DNA from: JBBARC01 sp040400005
GTDB lineage: Bacteria > Pseudomonadota > Alphaproteobacteria > Acetobacterales > Acetobacteraceae
DNA: 64,000 nucleotides
Reading direction: 5' to 3'
Assembly (NCBI GenBank): GCA_040400005.1
Contig: JBBARC010000009.1
Span: 12,137-76,136, forward strand
Below the pieces are notes generated by a model, which was not told the DNA's origin, did no database searches, and worked only from the letters and a program-made list of their open reading frames with translations. Positions within the stretch are counted from its first letter, which is position 1, and every line of letters starts with the position of its first letter. Positions 25,233 to 33,632 of this stretch are shown piece after piece. A program made the position numbers and the translations under genes.

Positions 25233-26687
25233 ATGAAACGCACCCTTCTTGCGGCGACGGCACTTGCCTGCACCGTCGCCGCCCTGCCCGCCTATGCGTC
25301 CAGCCACCGCGAAGCGCCGATGATTGCCGGCACGCCGCGGCTTGATGCGACCGATTTTTATATGTTTCGCAGCTACGAACCCGGCCACGCCAATATGGTG
25401 ACCTTTATCGCCAACTACGTGCCGTTGCAGGACGTGTATGGCGGCCCGAATTTTTTCAGCCTGGATAACCACGCTGTTTACGACATCAACATTGATAACG
25501 CCGGCGGCGGCGTGCCGAATTTTCGGTTTCGCTTTCGCTTTACCGATAGCGCCAAGAACATTGCGCTCACCATTGGTGGCGCCAGCGTAAAAGTGCCGTT
25601 TGTCAATGTCGGTGCGGTGACCGCCACCGATACATCGGCGCAGAATGCGATGGAAACCTATACCGTATCACTGGTGAAAGGCTTTGGTGCCAACGAAACC
25701 GAAACCGCCATTACCGGTGCTGGCGGGCAGACTGTTTTTGCGCGCCCGATCGATAATATAGGCGTGCGGTCGGTACCCAATTATGCGGCATATGCAGCAA
25801 ATTTTGTGTATCCAGTGACCATCCCCGGCTGCGCCCACCCTGGCCGCATCTTTGTTGGCCAGCGCAAAGACCCGTTTGTGGTGAACCTGGCAGAAACGTT
25901 TGATCTGCTGAATTACGCGCACCCAATTGGCGAGCAGTTTAATGCCGAAGCCCACGACGATCTGGCTGATAAAAACGTAACCTCCATTGAAGTGGAATCA
26001 CCGATTGGCTGCCTGCTGCGCGGCAAGGATCCGGTGATTGGCGGCTGGACCACGGCATCCCTGGTCGGGCCAAAGGGCGGCCTTGCACAGGTATCGCGCT
26101 TAGGTAACCCGCTGGTGAACGAACTGGTGATTGGGCTTGCTGATAAAGACAAGTTCAATGCATCGATGCCGATAAATGATGCCAAAAACTTCCTCACCTA
26201 CGTCACCAACCCAACGCTGCCGGCAGTGATATCCGGCTTTGTTGGCGGCACCGCGCCAACCGCCTTTCCGCGCGCCGATTTGGTGGCAACTTTCCTGACC
26301 GGCATTGGGCCTAACCCGGTATTGGCGGGTGGTTTGAATATGCCTGCGAATTTGACCCATCCTGGCGAGGAAATGCGTCTGAACACCGCCATTCCGCCCA
26401 CACCGGCCGCCAAACAAGGGCGCATGGGGGTAATTGGCAGCAGCACCACCGCATCGGATGCCGCGGGCTACCCCAATGGGCGCCGCCCTGGCGATGACGT
26501 GGTGGATATTTCGCTGCGCGTGGTGATGGGCAAGCTCTATGCGTTGGGCCTGTATGGCAGTGCCAGCGATGCCCCCAGCGGTAGCGTTGAATACACCGAC
26601 GGCGCTTTTGTTGATGCCTCACATTTCGACACGAGCTTTCCGTATTTGCGCACACCGCTGACCGGTTCACCACAAAGCGGCAATTAA
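25233..26687 (+). CDS. Secreted DUF4331 protein
   Basis: The 484-residue protein has a signal peptide (TLLAATALACTVAALPAYA) followed directly by SSHREAPMIAGTPRLDATDFYMFRS, the hallmark start of DUF4331. GGAGAG at 25221-25226 is its ribosome-binding site. The family has no settled biochemical role. It recurs beside TPR and HupE-like genes, as here, with a 25-base gap to the TPR gene. The conserved Asp/His start might bind metal, but that is a guess. Confidence 0.9.
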   Translation: MKRTLLAATALACTVAALPAYASSHREAPMIAGTPRLDATDFYMFRSYEPGHANMVTFIANYVPLQDVYGGPNFFSLDNHAVYDINIDNAGGGVPNFRFRFRFTDSAKNIALTIGGASVKVPFVNVGAVTATDTSAQNAMETYTVSLVKGFGANETETAITGAGGQTVFARPIDNIGVRSVPNYAAYAANFVYPVTIPGCAHPGRIFVGQRKDPFVVNLAETFDLLNYAHPIGEQFNAEAHDDLADKNVTSIEVESPIGCLLRGKDPVIGGWTTASLVGPKGGLAQVSRLGNPLVNELVIGLADKDKFNASMPINDAKNFLTYVTNPTLPAVISGFVGGTAPTAFPRADLVATFLTGIGPNPVLAGGLNMPANLTHPGEEMRLNTAIPPTPAAKQGRMGVIGSSTTASDAAGYPNGRRPGDDVVDISLRVVMGKLYALGLYGSASDAPSGSVEYTDGAFVDASHFDTSFPYLRTPLTGSPQSGN

Positions 26688-26712
26688 GCAACCACAGCAG
26701 GGGGGCCTGATC

Positions 26713-27969
26713 ATGACAATTGAGATGAAAAAAATGATCGGGCCAGGCGCGGGGGAAACCCCGCGCCAACCTGGGCGGCGGCGCTTAGCGTTACTGATGA
26801 TAGCAGGATTAGGCGTGTTGATCGCCGGTGCGACTTTTGCCGCACCACGCATCCCGGCCGATGATAGCGCAGTGCTGGAGATTTTGCCCGATGCGAAATC
26901 CCTACAAACCCGCGCCCTACGCGCAGCCGAACAGGCACTTGCCGCCAAACCTGGTGATTTACCGGCAGCATTGGCAGTGGCCCGGGCCGCCATTCACCAG
27001 GCGCGGCGCGAAGGTGATCCGCGCTGGCTCGGCCATGCATCGGCGGCACTGGCACCGTTTTTAACCGCCCGGCCGGGCGCACAGATTTCACCCGATGTGC
27101 GCTTACTGCATGCCATTATTTTGCAAAGCACGCATGATTTCCCAGCGAGCTTGGACGAACTGGCGATTGTGTTGCGGGCTGATCCCAACAATGGGCAGGC
27201 GTTACTAACGCGCGCCGCGATCCGCCTAGTGCGCGCGGATTTAGCCGGGGCGAGTGCGGATTGCGCCGCCTTTGCGCAGACCCGTGCCGGGCTTTTGGCC
27301 GATAGCTGCACGGCATCGGTGATGGCGCAAAAGGGGGCGGCGCCACGTGCGTTACGTGCCCTGACCTTATCGCTGGCAAGTCACGCGCTGGAAGCGGCGC
27401 AGAACCCTGAAACTGCGGCGTGGGCGGCAACCATTGCCGCCGAAACCGCCGCCCATTTGGGCGATACATCCGCCGATGCGCGTTTTCACGCAGCCCTGGC
27501 GATTGATGCAACCGACCCTTACGTGCTGGCAGCCTACAGTGATTTTTTGCTGGCGCACGACCGGGCGGCGGAGGTTGTGACGCTGCTGGCAAGCCACACC
27601 AAAAACGATCCGCTGTTGCTGCGTCTAACCCTGGCCGAAATCGCCGTTCGAGCCCCGCTGGCCGCCAACCACATAGCCGATCTGGGCGCGCGGTTTGAAG
27701 CCAGCCGCTTACGTGGCGAATCGGTGCACCGACGCGAAGAAGCCCGCTACCGGCTGGATATTACCCACGAACCCGCGCGCGCGCTGGCCCTGGCGCGAGC
27801 GAATTGGCAGGTGCAGCGCGAGCCGGCGGATGCGGCGATATTGCTGGCAGCCGGCCGGGCCAATCAGGATGAAGCGGCAATAGCAACTGCGCACGCTGCC
27901 ATCGCACTGGCCGGCTGGAACGAAACCGCCATGCTGGCAGGGCTTATGCCCGTATCGCAAGGAAGCTAG
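26713..27969 (+). CDS. Membrane-anchored TPR-repeat protein of the DUF4331 operon
   Basis: After a short cytoplasmic stretch and one hydrophobic helix (ALLMIAGLGVLIAGATFAA, about residues 26-44), the remaining 370 residues are Ala-rich helical repeats of TPR type (FPASLDELAIVLRADPNNGQALLTRAAIRL). It has 418 residues and is probably periplasmic. Three bases separate its stop from the next start, so it is co-translated with the HupE-like gene. It likely scaffolds partner proteins. Confidence 0.82.
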   Translation: MTIEMKKMIGPGAGETPRQPGRRRLALLMIAGLGVLIAGATFAAPRIPADDSAVLEILPDAKSLQTRALRAAEQALAAKPGDLPAALAVARAAIHQARREGDPRWLGHASAALAPFLTARPGAQISPDVRLLHAIILQSTHDFPASLDELAIVLRADPNNGQALLTRAAIRLVRADLAGASADCAAFAQTRAGLLADSCTASVMAQKGAAPRALRALTLSLASHALEAAQNPETAAWAATIAAETAAHLGDTSADARFHAALAIDATDPYVLAAYSDFLLAHDRAAEVVTLLASHTKNDPLLLRLTLAEIAVRAPLAANHIADLGARFEASRLRGESVHRREEARYRLDITHEPARALALARANWQVQREPADAAILLAAGRANQDEAAIATAHAAIALAGWNETAMLAGLMPVSQGS

Positions 27970-27972
27970 GCC

Positions 27973-29139
27973 ATGAAACGCTTTTTGACGACAATAGTGT
28001 TTTGCCTGATCTTCTTGGCCACCCCGTTGCGTGCCCATGCGCATAGTGCGAGCACCGCCTATCTGCGGCTATTGCCACGCGACGCAACCGTGGCGGTTCA
28101 ACTTTCGGTGGCATTGCGCGACCTGGATTACGCTGTAGGCCTGGATACCAACGGCGATGGCCGCATCACCTGGGGCGAAGTACGCGCCCGCGAAACCGCG
28201 ATCGACGCGTATGCATTATCGCATCTGGCCATTGCCGCCGATGGTGCGGGTTGCCCCCCAGGGCCGGTAACCCACTTGACCGATCAGCTATCCGATGGGG
28301 CTTACGCGGTGTTGCAGTTTAACGCTGCCTGCAGTGGCAAACCGCACCGGCTGCGGATAGATTATTCACTTCTATTTGATCAGGATACTTTGCATCGTGG
28401 CTTGATTAATATCGTCACCAGCAACGGCGCCAATCATGCCGGCGTGGTGTCGCCGACCACACGAAGCCTATCGCTTGATCTATCGGCAAGCGAAGGTGGG
28501 GCTGCGTTTTTCGATACCGTGGAAAGTTTTTGTGTCACCGGCATTGATCATTTGCTCACTGGCATTGACCATATGTTGTTTATCACCATGCTGCTGATAC
28601 CCGCCGTTTTTGTACGCAAACGCGGCGCCGACGGGCGCGAGACGCAGGTAGCGGCAAACAATTTTCGCACAGTGTTTGTCGAATCCTTAAAAGTGTTGAG
28701 CGCCTTTACCTTGGCGCATGCAACCACACTCACGTTATCAGTTTTGCGAATTGTGTACATCCCCGAACGTCTTTCTGAATCCGGGATAGCCCTTACCATT
28801 GTGCTCACAGCACTAGATAACATCTTTCATTTTATGCCGGCGCGGCGCTGGCCGCTGGCGTTTGCCTTTGGCCTGGTGCACGGGCTGGGGTTTGCAAGCG
28901 CCCTGGGGCCGCTGGATTTACCCCCCGTGGCGCTGGGGGTGGCGCTGGTTGCGTTTAATTTGGGGCTGGAAATGGCACAAATCACCATCGCCGCCGTGGT
29001 GCTGCCCCTGGGGTTTGCCCTGCGCCAAACTCTATTTTACCCGCGCCGCGTGGTGCCGGGCATATCGGCGGCCGTGGGGTTACTGGCGCTGGCGTGGTTT
29101 ACTGATCGGGCTGCGGGGTTGGGGCTGATGCCATTCTAG
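27973..29139 (+). CDS. HupE/UreJ-like membrane protein with an EF-hand-like loop
   Basis: The 388-residue protein has a signal peptide ending PLRAHAHS. A periplasmic domain of about 170 residues follows, then a C-terminal HupE/UreJ_2 membrane domain with histidines in CVTGIDHLLTGIDHMLF, TLAHATTLTL and GLVHGLGFASALG, as in metal-handling HupE proteins. At about residues 56-67 the sequence DTNGDGRITWGE matches a canonical calcium-binding EF-hand loop. It ends three bases from the convergent anti-sigma gene. A metal-transport role is suggested by family, not proven. Confidence 0.85.
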   Translation: MKRFLTTIVFCLIFLATPLRAHAHSASTAYLRLLPRDATVAVQLSVALRDLDYAVGLDTNGDGRITWGEVRARETAIDAYALSHLAIAADGAGCPPGPVTHLTDQLSDGAYAVLQFNAACSGKPHRLRIDYSLLFDQDTLHRGLINIVTSNGANHAGVVSPTTRSLSLDLSASEGGAAFFDTVESFCVTGIDHLLTGIDHMLFITMLLIPAVFVRKRGADGRETQVAANNFRTVFVESLKVLSAFTLAHATTLTLSVLRIVYIPERLSESGIALTIVLTALDNIFHFMPARRWPLAFAFGLVHGLGFASALGPLDLPPVALGVALVAFNLGLEMAQITIAAVVLPLGFALRQTLFYPRRVVPGISAAVGLLALAWFTDRAAGLGLMPF

Positions 29140-29142
29140 CCA

Positions 29143-29694
29143 CTAAGCCTGGGCCGCGTTGCCCGCCGGCACCGCACACCAATGCAGCAGCAACATCGCG
29201 CCATGGGTGGAACTGAGCCGATCGTGCGACGACCCCGCAGGCTCGCACACATAATCGCCGGCTTCATAGATTTTACCGCCGACCAGCACGGCCCCTTCCA
29301 TCACCAGACATTCCTCGGCGGAATCATGATGATGCGGATCGAACCCGGCGCCGGCGGCAAGCCGGTAAAGGGCTGTGCGTTCACCGGTGATGGGGTCCAC
29401 GCGCAGAAATTTGGCGGTAATGCCGGGCGACATGTCTAGCCAGCCACCTTCATTGTGCATGCGGTCTTTCGGCGCCGCACCGATACTGGCATCAATAGCC
29501 TGCCACACCGATGCCGGCGCTGGCGTTTCGGCGATGCGATCAAGGATTGGGGTTAGGCGGTCGGTCCACGCGGCCACCTGGTGCTGCACCCCGGCATCGG
29601 TCGCGATCAGGCGTGAAAAAGCCTGGCGGTCGGCGTGATCAAGCACACCCAACACATATTCGCCCGCAATATCATCGTGCCGATCGAGATCCAC
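29143..29694 (-). CDS. Anti-sigma factor with C-terminal cupin domain
   Basis: Residues around EYVLGVLDHADRQAFSRLIATD resemble the N-terminal sigma-binding region of RskA/ChrR-type anti-sigma factors. The second half is a cupin fold with HHHDSAEECLVMEG and H/D-rich strands, as in ChrR. The zinc-binding HxxxCxxC of classical ChrR is not seen. The GTG at 29694 is proposed as start; an earlier one (29865) would overlap the sigma gene by 62 bases and add a hydrophobic segment. It follows the ECF sigma gene in the same direction. Confidence 0.75.
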   Translation of the reverse strand: MDLDRHDDIAGEYVLGVLDHADRQAFSRLIATDAGVQHQVAAWTDRLTPILDRIAETPAPASVWQAIDASIGAAPKDRMHNEGGWLDMSPGITAKFLRVDPITGERTALYRLAAGAGFDPHHHDSAEECLVMEGAVLVGGKIYEAGDYVCEPAGSSHDRLSSTHGAMLLLHWCAVPAGNAAQA

Positions 29695-29803
29695 GCTTTT
29701 CGCCAACCTTACCAAATATACCCAAAGCAAACCTGTCAGGCTAATGGTCAAGCCCCCAACAATACCTGCCCTAAATCTGTCAAAAAAACCAGTTCTTATA
29801 TGG

Positions 29804-30361
29804 CTAAGCTTGCATAACCGCCACCGCGCCATCATCCAGACAAAACCGTAATTTGGCCAGGCCACGCCGGATGGTGGATTTCATTGTGCCCAGCGGCACC
29901 GCAAAACGCTGGGCAAGCTCGCCGTGCGACAGGCCATGGTGCATGGCGAGCAAAATAATTTGTCGCTCGCTGGCCGCCAAAATACCTAAGCAACGGGCCA
30001 GATCAAGCCCATCGGCAACCCCGCTATCAACACCTTCATCGGCATCGGGTAACGCTGCCAGATCGCGATCGCGCCGTGCCGCGCCGCGCAGGCGGTCGAT
30101 GCACAAATTGCGCAAAACGCCGCACATCCACCCCATCACCCGGCCGCGGGCGGGGTCGTAACACTCGGCACGCTGCCACACGCGCACGAAAATATCCTGC
30201 ACCGCCTCAGCCGCTTCGGCATCATTGCGCAACAGGCGCCGGGCGATGCCAAATAGCTTTGCGTTGGTCAGGCGGTACAGTTCCGCGAAGGCCTGGCGGT
30301 CCTGCCCGGCTACCGCCTGTATCAGCGGCAAAAGCTCATCCAGCAAGGTGGTAACGCTCAT
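29804..30361 (-). CDS. ECF-type RNA polymerase sigma factor
   Basis: This 185-residue sigma factor has region 2 (FAELYRLTNAKLFGIARRLLRNDAEAAEAVQDIFVRVW, then GWMCGVLRNLCIDRLR) and region 4 (ERQIILLAMHHGLSHGELAQRFAVPLGTMKSTIRRGLAKLR). Such factors direct transcription of stress genes and are held by the anti-sigma factor encoded next to them. The partner's cupin fold resembles the ChrR system, which answers singlet oxygen in Rhodobacter; this is an analogy. A possible sigma-70 TTGACA lies upstream on the minus strand near 30393-30398. Confidence 0.9.
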   Translation of the reverse strand: MSVTTLLDELLPLIQAVAGQDRQAFAELYRLTNAKLFGIARRLLRNDAEAAEAVQDIFVRVWQRAECYDPARGRVMGWMCGVLRNLCIDRLRGAARRDRDLAALPDADEGVDSGVADGLDLARCLGILAASERQIILLAMHHGLSHGELAQRFAVPLGTMKSTIRRGLAKLRFCLDDGAVAVMQA

Positions 30362-30429
30362 GGTCTTGGCGTTACTGCGGGCTAGGGGGCGCTGTCAAAT
30401 TTGCCCCATCCGTGCCGTTTTGGCCCTAG

Positions 30430-31101
30430 TTAGGCTTTCCACACCGGGTCTTTTAACCGGCCAGCAAACGCCGCATGAATATCTTCCTGTTCGGCACTCA
30501 CCGCAATCACCCGCGCCGTGCGGTTAGAAACCTGTTTATAGGCAACGATGCTGGCGCTATCATCCACATCAATACCCAAGCCGCGCTGGCGCCCGCCGGT
30601 GAGTTCCACATACACCTCGGCCAGCAGCTTGCAATCCAGCAAGGCATTATGGGTGGTGCGTTCAGACAGATCGATCGCGTAGCGCCGGCACAGCGCATCA
30701 AGGTTGTTGGGCATGCCGGGAAAGCGCATTTTAGCTAATGCCAACGTATCAATCATGCGCAACGCATCAAGCTTGGGTAAATCCAGCCGCGCCAGTTCGG
30801 CATCGACAAAGCCAAAATCGAACGGCGCGTTATGCGCAATCAGCGGCGCATCGCCAAAAAATTCCAGCAATTTATCAACGATATCTGCAAATTTTGGTTT
30901 GCCGATTAAATCGCCGCGGGTGATGCCATGAATGCGGGTGCTGGCTTCAGGCACATCGCGCTGGGGGTCGATCAGGCTGTGAAAAATGCGCCCGGTGGGC
31001 AGCTCGCGCACCAGTTCGATCGCGGCGATTTCAATAATACGGTCGCCACTGAACGGGCTTAGCCCAGTGGTTTCGGTATCAAACAACACAGACCGGGTCA
31101 T
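30430..31101 (-). CDS. dnaQ: DNA polymerase III epsilon subunit (3'-5' exonuclease)
   Basis: This proofreading exonuclease has 223 residues. ExoI is FDTETTGLSP, ExoII is HNAPFDFGFVDAEL, and ExoIII is THNALLDCKLLAEVY. The ATG at 31101 overlaps the coaE stop by four bases; the longer frame upstream is coaE out of frame. The order aroE-coaE-dnaQ is common in alphaproteobacteria. Confidence 0.95.
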   Translation of the reverse strand: MTRSVLFDTETTGLSPFSGDRIIEIAAIELVRELPTGRIFHSLIDPQRDVPEASTRIHGITRGDLIGKPKFADIVDKLLEFFGDAPLIAHNAPFDFGFVDAELARLDLPKLDALRMIDTLALAKMRFPGMPNNLDALCRRYAIDLSERTTHNALLDCKLLAEVYVELTGGRQRGLGIDVDDSASIVAYKQVSNRTARVIAVSAEQEDIHAAFAGRLKDPVWKA

Positions 31102-31697
31102 GCTTTGGGCCTTTCGCGCAAAAAATGCACCAAGCGGCGGATGGCGCGCGTGGCATGAAATCGGGATAGCCCAGTGCGGATAACCGTATCGGCCAGCCGG
31201 CGTTTGCGGGCATCCGGCATTTGCAGGGCGATGATGGCACCAATTTGCGCAATCGTCATGGTGCCACGGCGGGCAACCCTTGCCTGCTGCACATCGCGCG
31301 GGGCCGATACCACCACCACGTGATCGCATAAACGGTTGCCACCGGTTTCAAACAGTAGCGGCACATCCAGCACCACCAGGGATTTACCGGCGTTGCGGGC
31401 GCGCGCCAAAAAGCGGTTTTGCGCGCGGCGCACCAGCGGGTGCATAATGGTTTCCAGTGTGCGTAATGCCGCACCATTACCCAGCACGGCGGCGCGCAGC
31501 ACGGCGCGGTTGAGCGTGCCGTTGACCACGCTGCCGGGAAATGCGCCGGCGATCGCCGGCAAGGCCGCCCCGCCTGGCGCTTGCAATCGGTGCACCGCCC
31601 TATCTGCATCAAACACCGGCACACCGAGGCGTGTGAAACATGTGGCGGCGGTGGATTTGCCCATCCCGATACCGCCGGTGAGGCCGATAATTTTCAT
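31098..31697 (-). CDS. coaE: Dephospho-CoA kinase
   Basis: CoaE phosphorylates dephospho-CoA in the last step of coenzyme A synthesis. The P-loop GLTGGIGMGKST opens the protein at residues 5-16, and VFDADRAVH and LDVPLLFETG are family motifs. It has 199 residues from ATG 31697. It lies between aroE (11-base gap) and dnaQ (4-base overlap). Confidence 0.95.
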   Translation of the reverse strand: MKIIGLTGGIGMGKSTAATCFTRLGVPVFDADRAVHRLQAPGGAALPAIAGAFPGSVVNGTLNRAVLRAAVLGNGAALRTLETIMHPLVRRAQNRFLARARNAGKSLVVLDVPLLFETGGNRLCDHVVVVSAPRDVQQARVARRGTMTIAQIGAIIALQMPDARKRRLADTVIRTGLSRFHATRAIRRLVHFLRERPKA

Positions 31698-31708
31698 CTG
31701 CCTTCGTA

Positions 31709-32578
31709 TCATCGTTCCGGGATGTCGCTGCCGACGATTGCGACCAGATTTGCATCCACCACCGGGGTTACGCCAAACCAGGCGGCAAAACCTGCCACCG
31801 CTTGGTGCAGCAACATGCCCAGGCCTGGCACAATCGGCAGGCCCCGGGCTTGGGCTGCTACAAGCAACGGGGTTAGGCGCGGCACATACACAATATCGGC
31901 CACCACCAAATCGGCACGCGCATGATCCAACGAAACCGGCAGGGCCGCATCGCCGGCCATACCCAGGGTTGTTGTGTTTACCAAAATGTTTGCGTTTTTC
32001 AAGGCAACATCGCGGGTTTCCCAATCGGCAACGCACACCCCCGGCAGCACGGCCGCCAGCGCATCGGCGCGGGCGCGGGTGCGGTTGGTCAGGGTCACTG
32101 CCATGCCCTGCGCCAGCAACGACGCCGCAATGGCACGGGCAGCCCCCCCCGCCCCCAGCAGTAACGCATCCCCTTTAAGCGCCACCCCCGCGGCGGCGAG
32201 GCTTGCGATAAATCCGGCGCCATCGGTGTTGCGTCCCTCGATCAGTCCATCGCGAAACACCAGCGTATTCACCGCCCCGGCAGCCTGGGCGGATGGGGCC
32301 AGCGTATCGCACAAAGCCATCACCGCTTCCTTGTGCGGCACGGTCACGTTAACGCCGGCAAATCCACAGGTGGCCAGGCCACGCACGGCGGCCGCCAGAT
32401 CAGCCGGGTGCACGGCTAACGGCACATAGGCACCATCAATGCCGTGGCGGGCCAGCCACGCCCCGTGCAACCGCGGCGAGCGTGAATGGGCCACCGGCCA
32501 GCCAATGACACCTGCAAGTTTGGCCGCCCCGGTGATCAACGCGATTGCCCCAGTGTGGTTACGATTAGGCACGACCAA
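31709..32578 (-). CDS. aroE: Shikimate dehydrogenase
   Basis: AroE reduces 3-dehydroshikimate with NADPH in aromatic amino acid synthesis. The motifs are present: GWPVAHSRSPRLHG, NVTVPHKEAVM (catalytic Lys), GRNTDGAGF, GAGGAARAIA and NTTTLGMAG. Start codons available are TTG 32578 and GTG 32572, both non-ATG, so the exact start is uncertain by a few codons. It is the first gene of the aroE-coaE-dnaQ operon. Confidence 0.93.
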   Translation of the reverse strand: MVVPNRNHTGAIALITGAAKLAGVIGWPVAHSRSPRLHGAWLARHGIDGAYVPLAVHPADLAAAVRGLATCGFAGVNVTVPHKEAVMALCDTLAPSAQAAGAVNTLVFRDGLIEGRNTDGAGFIASLAAAGVALKGDALLLGAGGAARAIAASLLAQGMAVTLTNRTRARADALAAVLPGVCVADWETRDVALKNANILVNTTTLGMAGDAALPVSLDHARADLVVADIVYVPRLTPLLVAAQARGLPIVPGLGMLLHQAVAGFAAWFGVTPVVDANLVAIVGSDIPER

Positions 32579-32903
32579 GCACGGTTACGCGCGCCTTATC
32601 AAGCTGCGGTTAGCCAACCATGCCCGCCGAAAACTATCCCAAAAGCCAGGGATATTGCGTTAGATCAATGCCGTAGCGCGCGCCGCGTGGGGCAGTAAGC
32701 GTGCGATCTGCTGGCATCACTTTCGCCAGCAGCAGAGGCGGCTGCCCGCAGGCCGCACCTGAGGGTGGATTGAGGCTGCCGCCAAAGCGCGCCTGTACAC
32801 AGGGCCGCGCGCACGTCTGCGTGATAAAGCATGGGTTGCCGCCGTTTTTCTCTGGCAATCACCCGCTATGCAGGCAAAAACAGTTCCACAGAGGAAACAC
32901 GAG
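32579..32903. other. Intergenic region between divergent aroE and a response regulator gene
   Basis: No gene is supported. A 74-codon minus-strand frame (32634-32858) shows no family features. The region should hold promoters for both directions, but no clear pair was found. Confidence 0.5.
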
Positions 32904-33632
32904 ATGCGTATTTTAATGGTGGAAGACGAGCCCGAGCTGGGGGTGTTGCTGCAGGCCAATTTGGGCCGGGCCGGGCTTGCGGTGGATCTGGCGCCAAATC
33001 TGGCCGATGCCCAGGCGTTGCTGGATACCTGCCCCTACGACCTTATTCTGCTCGATCGCCGCCTGCCGGATGGCTCGGGCCTGGATTTCCTCAAACGCTT
33101 GCGCGCGCGCGGGGTGCAAACCCCGGTGATAATGCTCACCGCCGCCGATGCCATTGCTGAACGGGTGGAAGGCCTATCGGCCGGCGCCGATGACTACGTG
33201 GTAAAACCCTTTGCCCAGGAAGAACTGGTGGCGCGCATTCGGGCCACCTTGCGCCGCCCAGGGTCGGCTTTGGGGGTAACCCTGGCCAGCGGCAATGTGG
33301 TGTTTAACACGCAAACCCGCACGGTGAGCATCGCCGGTAAACCGGTGCTGCTGGCGCGGCGCGAACTGGCAGGGTTGGAAACGTTAATGCGCGCCGATGG
33401 CCGGGTGGTCACCCGCGACGCGCTGGAAGATGCGATTTACGCGCTCGATGAAGATCGCCAAAGCAACGTGCTGGAAAGCAATCTTTCTCGGCTGCGGCGG
33501 CGGCTGGAAGCCGAGGGGGCCGATATTGCCATTCGCGTGGTGCGCGGTATTGGCTATCGCATTGAATGCCTAACCAGTGGCACCCCGGCGCCAGAAAGCG
33601 GCGCCAGGCAGACCGAGGAAAATGTCGCATGA
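32904..33632 (+). CDS. OmpR-family response regulator (QseB/TctD-like)
   Basis: The receiver domain has the acidic pair in MVEDEPELGVLL, the phosphoacceptor Asp in LILLDRRLPDGSG and the conserved Lys in DYVVKPFAQEEL. The winged helix follows (LARRELAGLETLMRADGRVV, NVLESNLSRLRRRLEAEG, IRVVRGIGYRIE). Length is 242 residues from ATG 32904, preceded by GAGG at 32891-32894. Its stop overlaps the kinase start (ATGA). Confidence 0.9.
   Translation: MRILMVEDEPELGVLLQANLGRAGLAVDLAPNLADAQALLDTCPYDLILLDRRLPDGSGLDFLKRLRARGVQTPVIMLTAADAIAERVEGLSAGADDYVVKPFAQEELVARIRATLRRPGSALGVTLASGNVVFNTQTRTVSIAGKPVLLARRELAGLETLMRADGRVVTRDALEDAIYALDEDRQSNVLESNLSRLRRRLEAEGADIAIRVVRGIGYRIECLTSGTPAPESGARQTEENVA

Noticed and set aside
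32634..32858. Small frame between aroE and a response regulator gene
   Set aside because: No ribosome-binding site or family features; likely intergenic.
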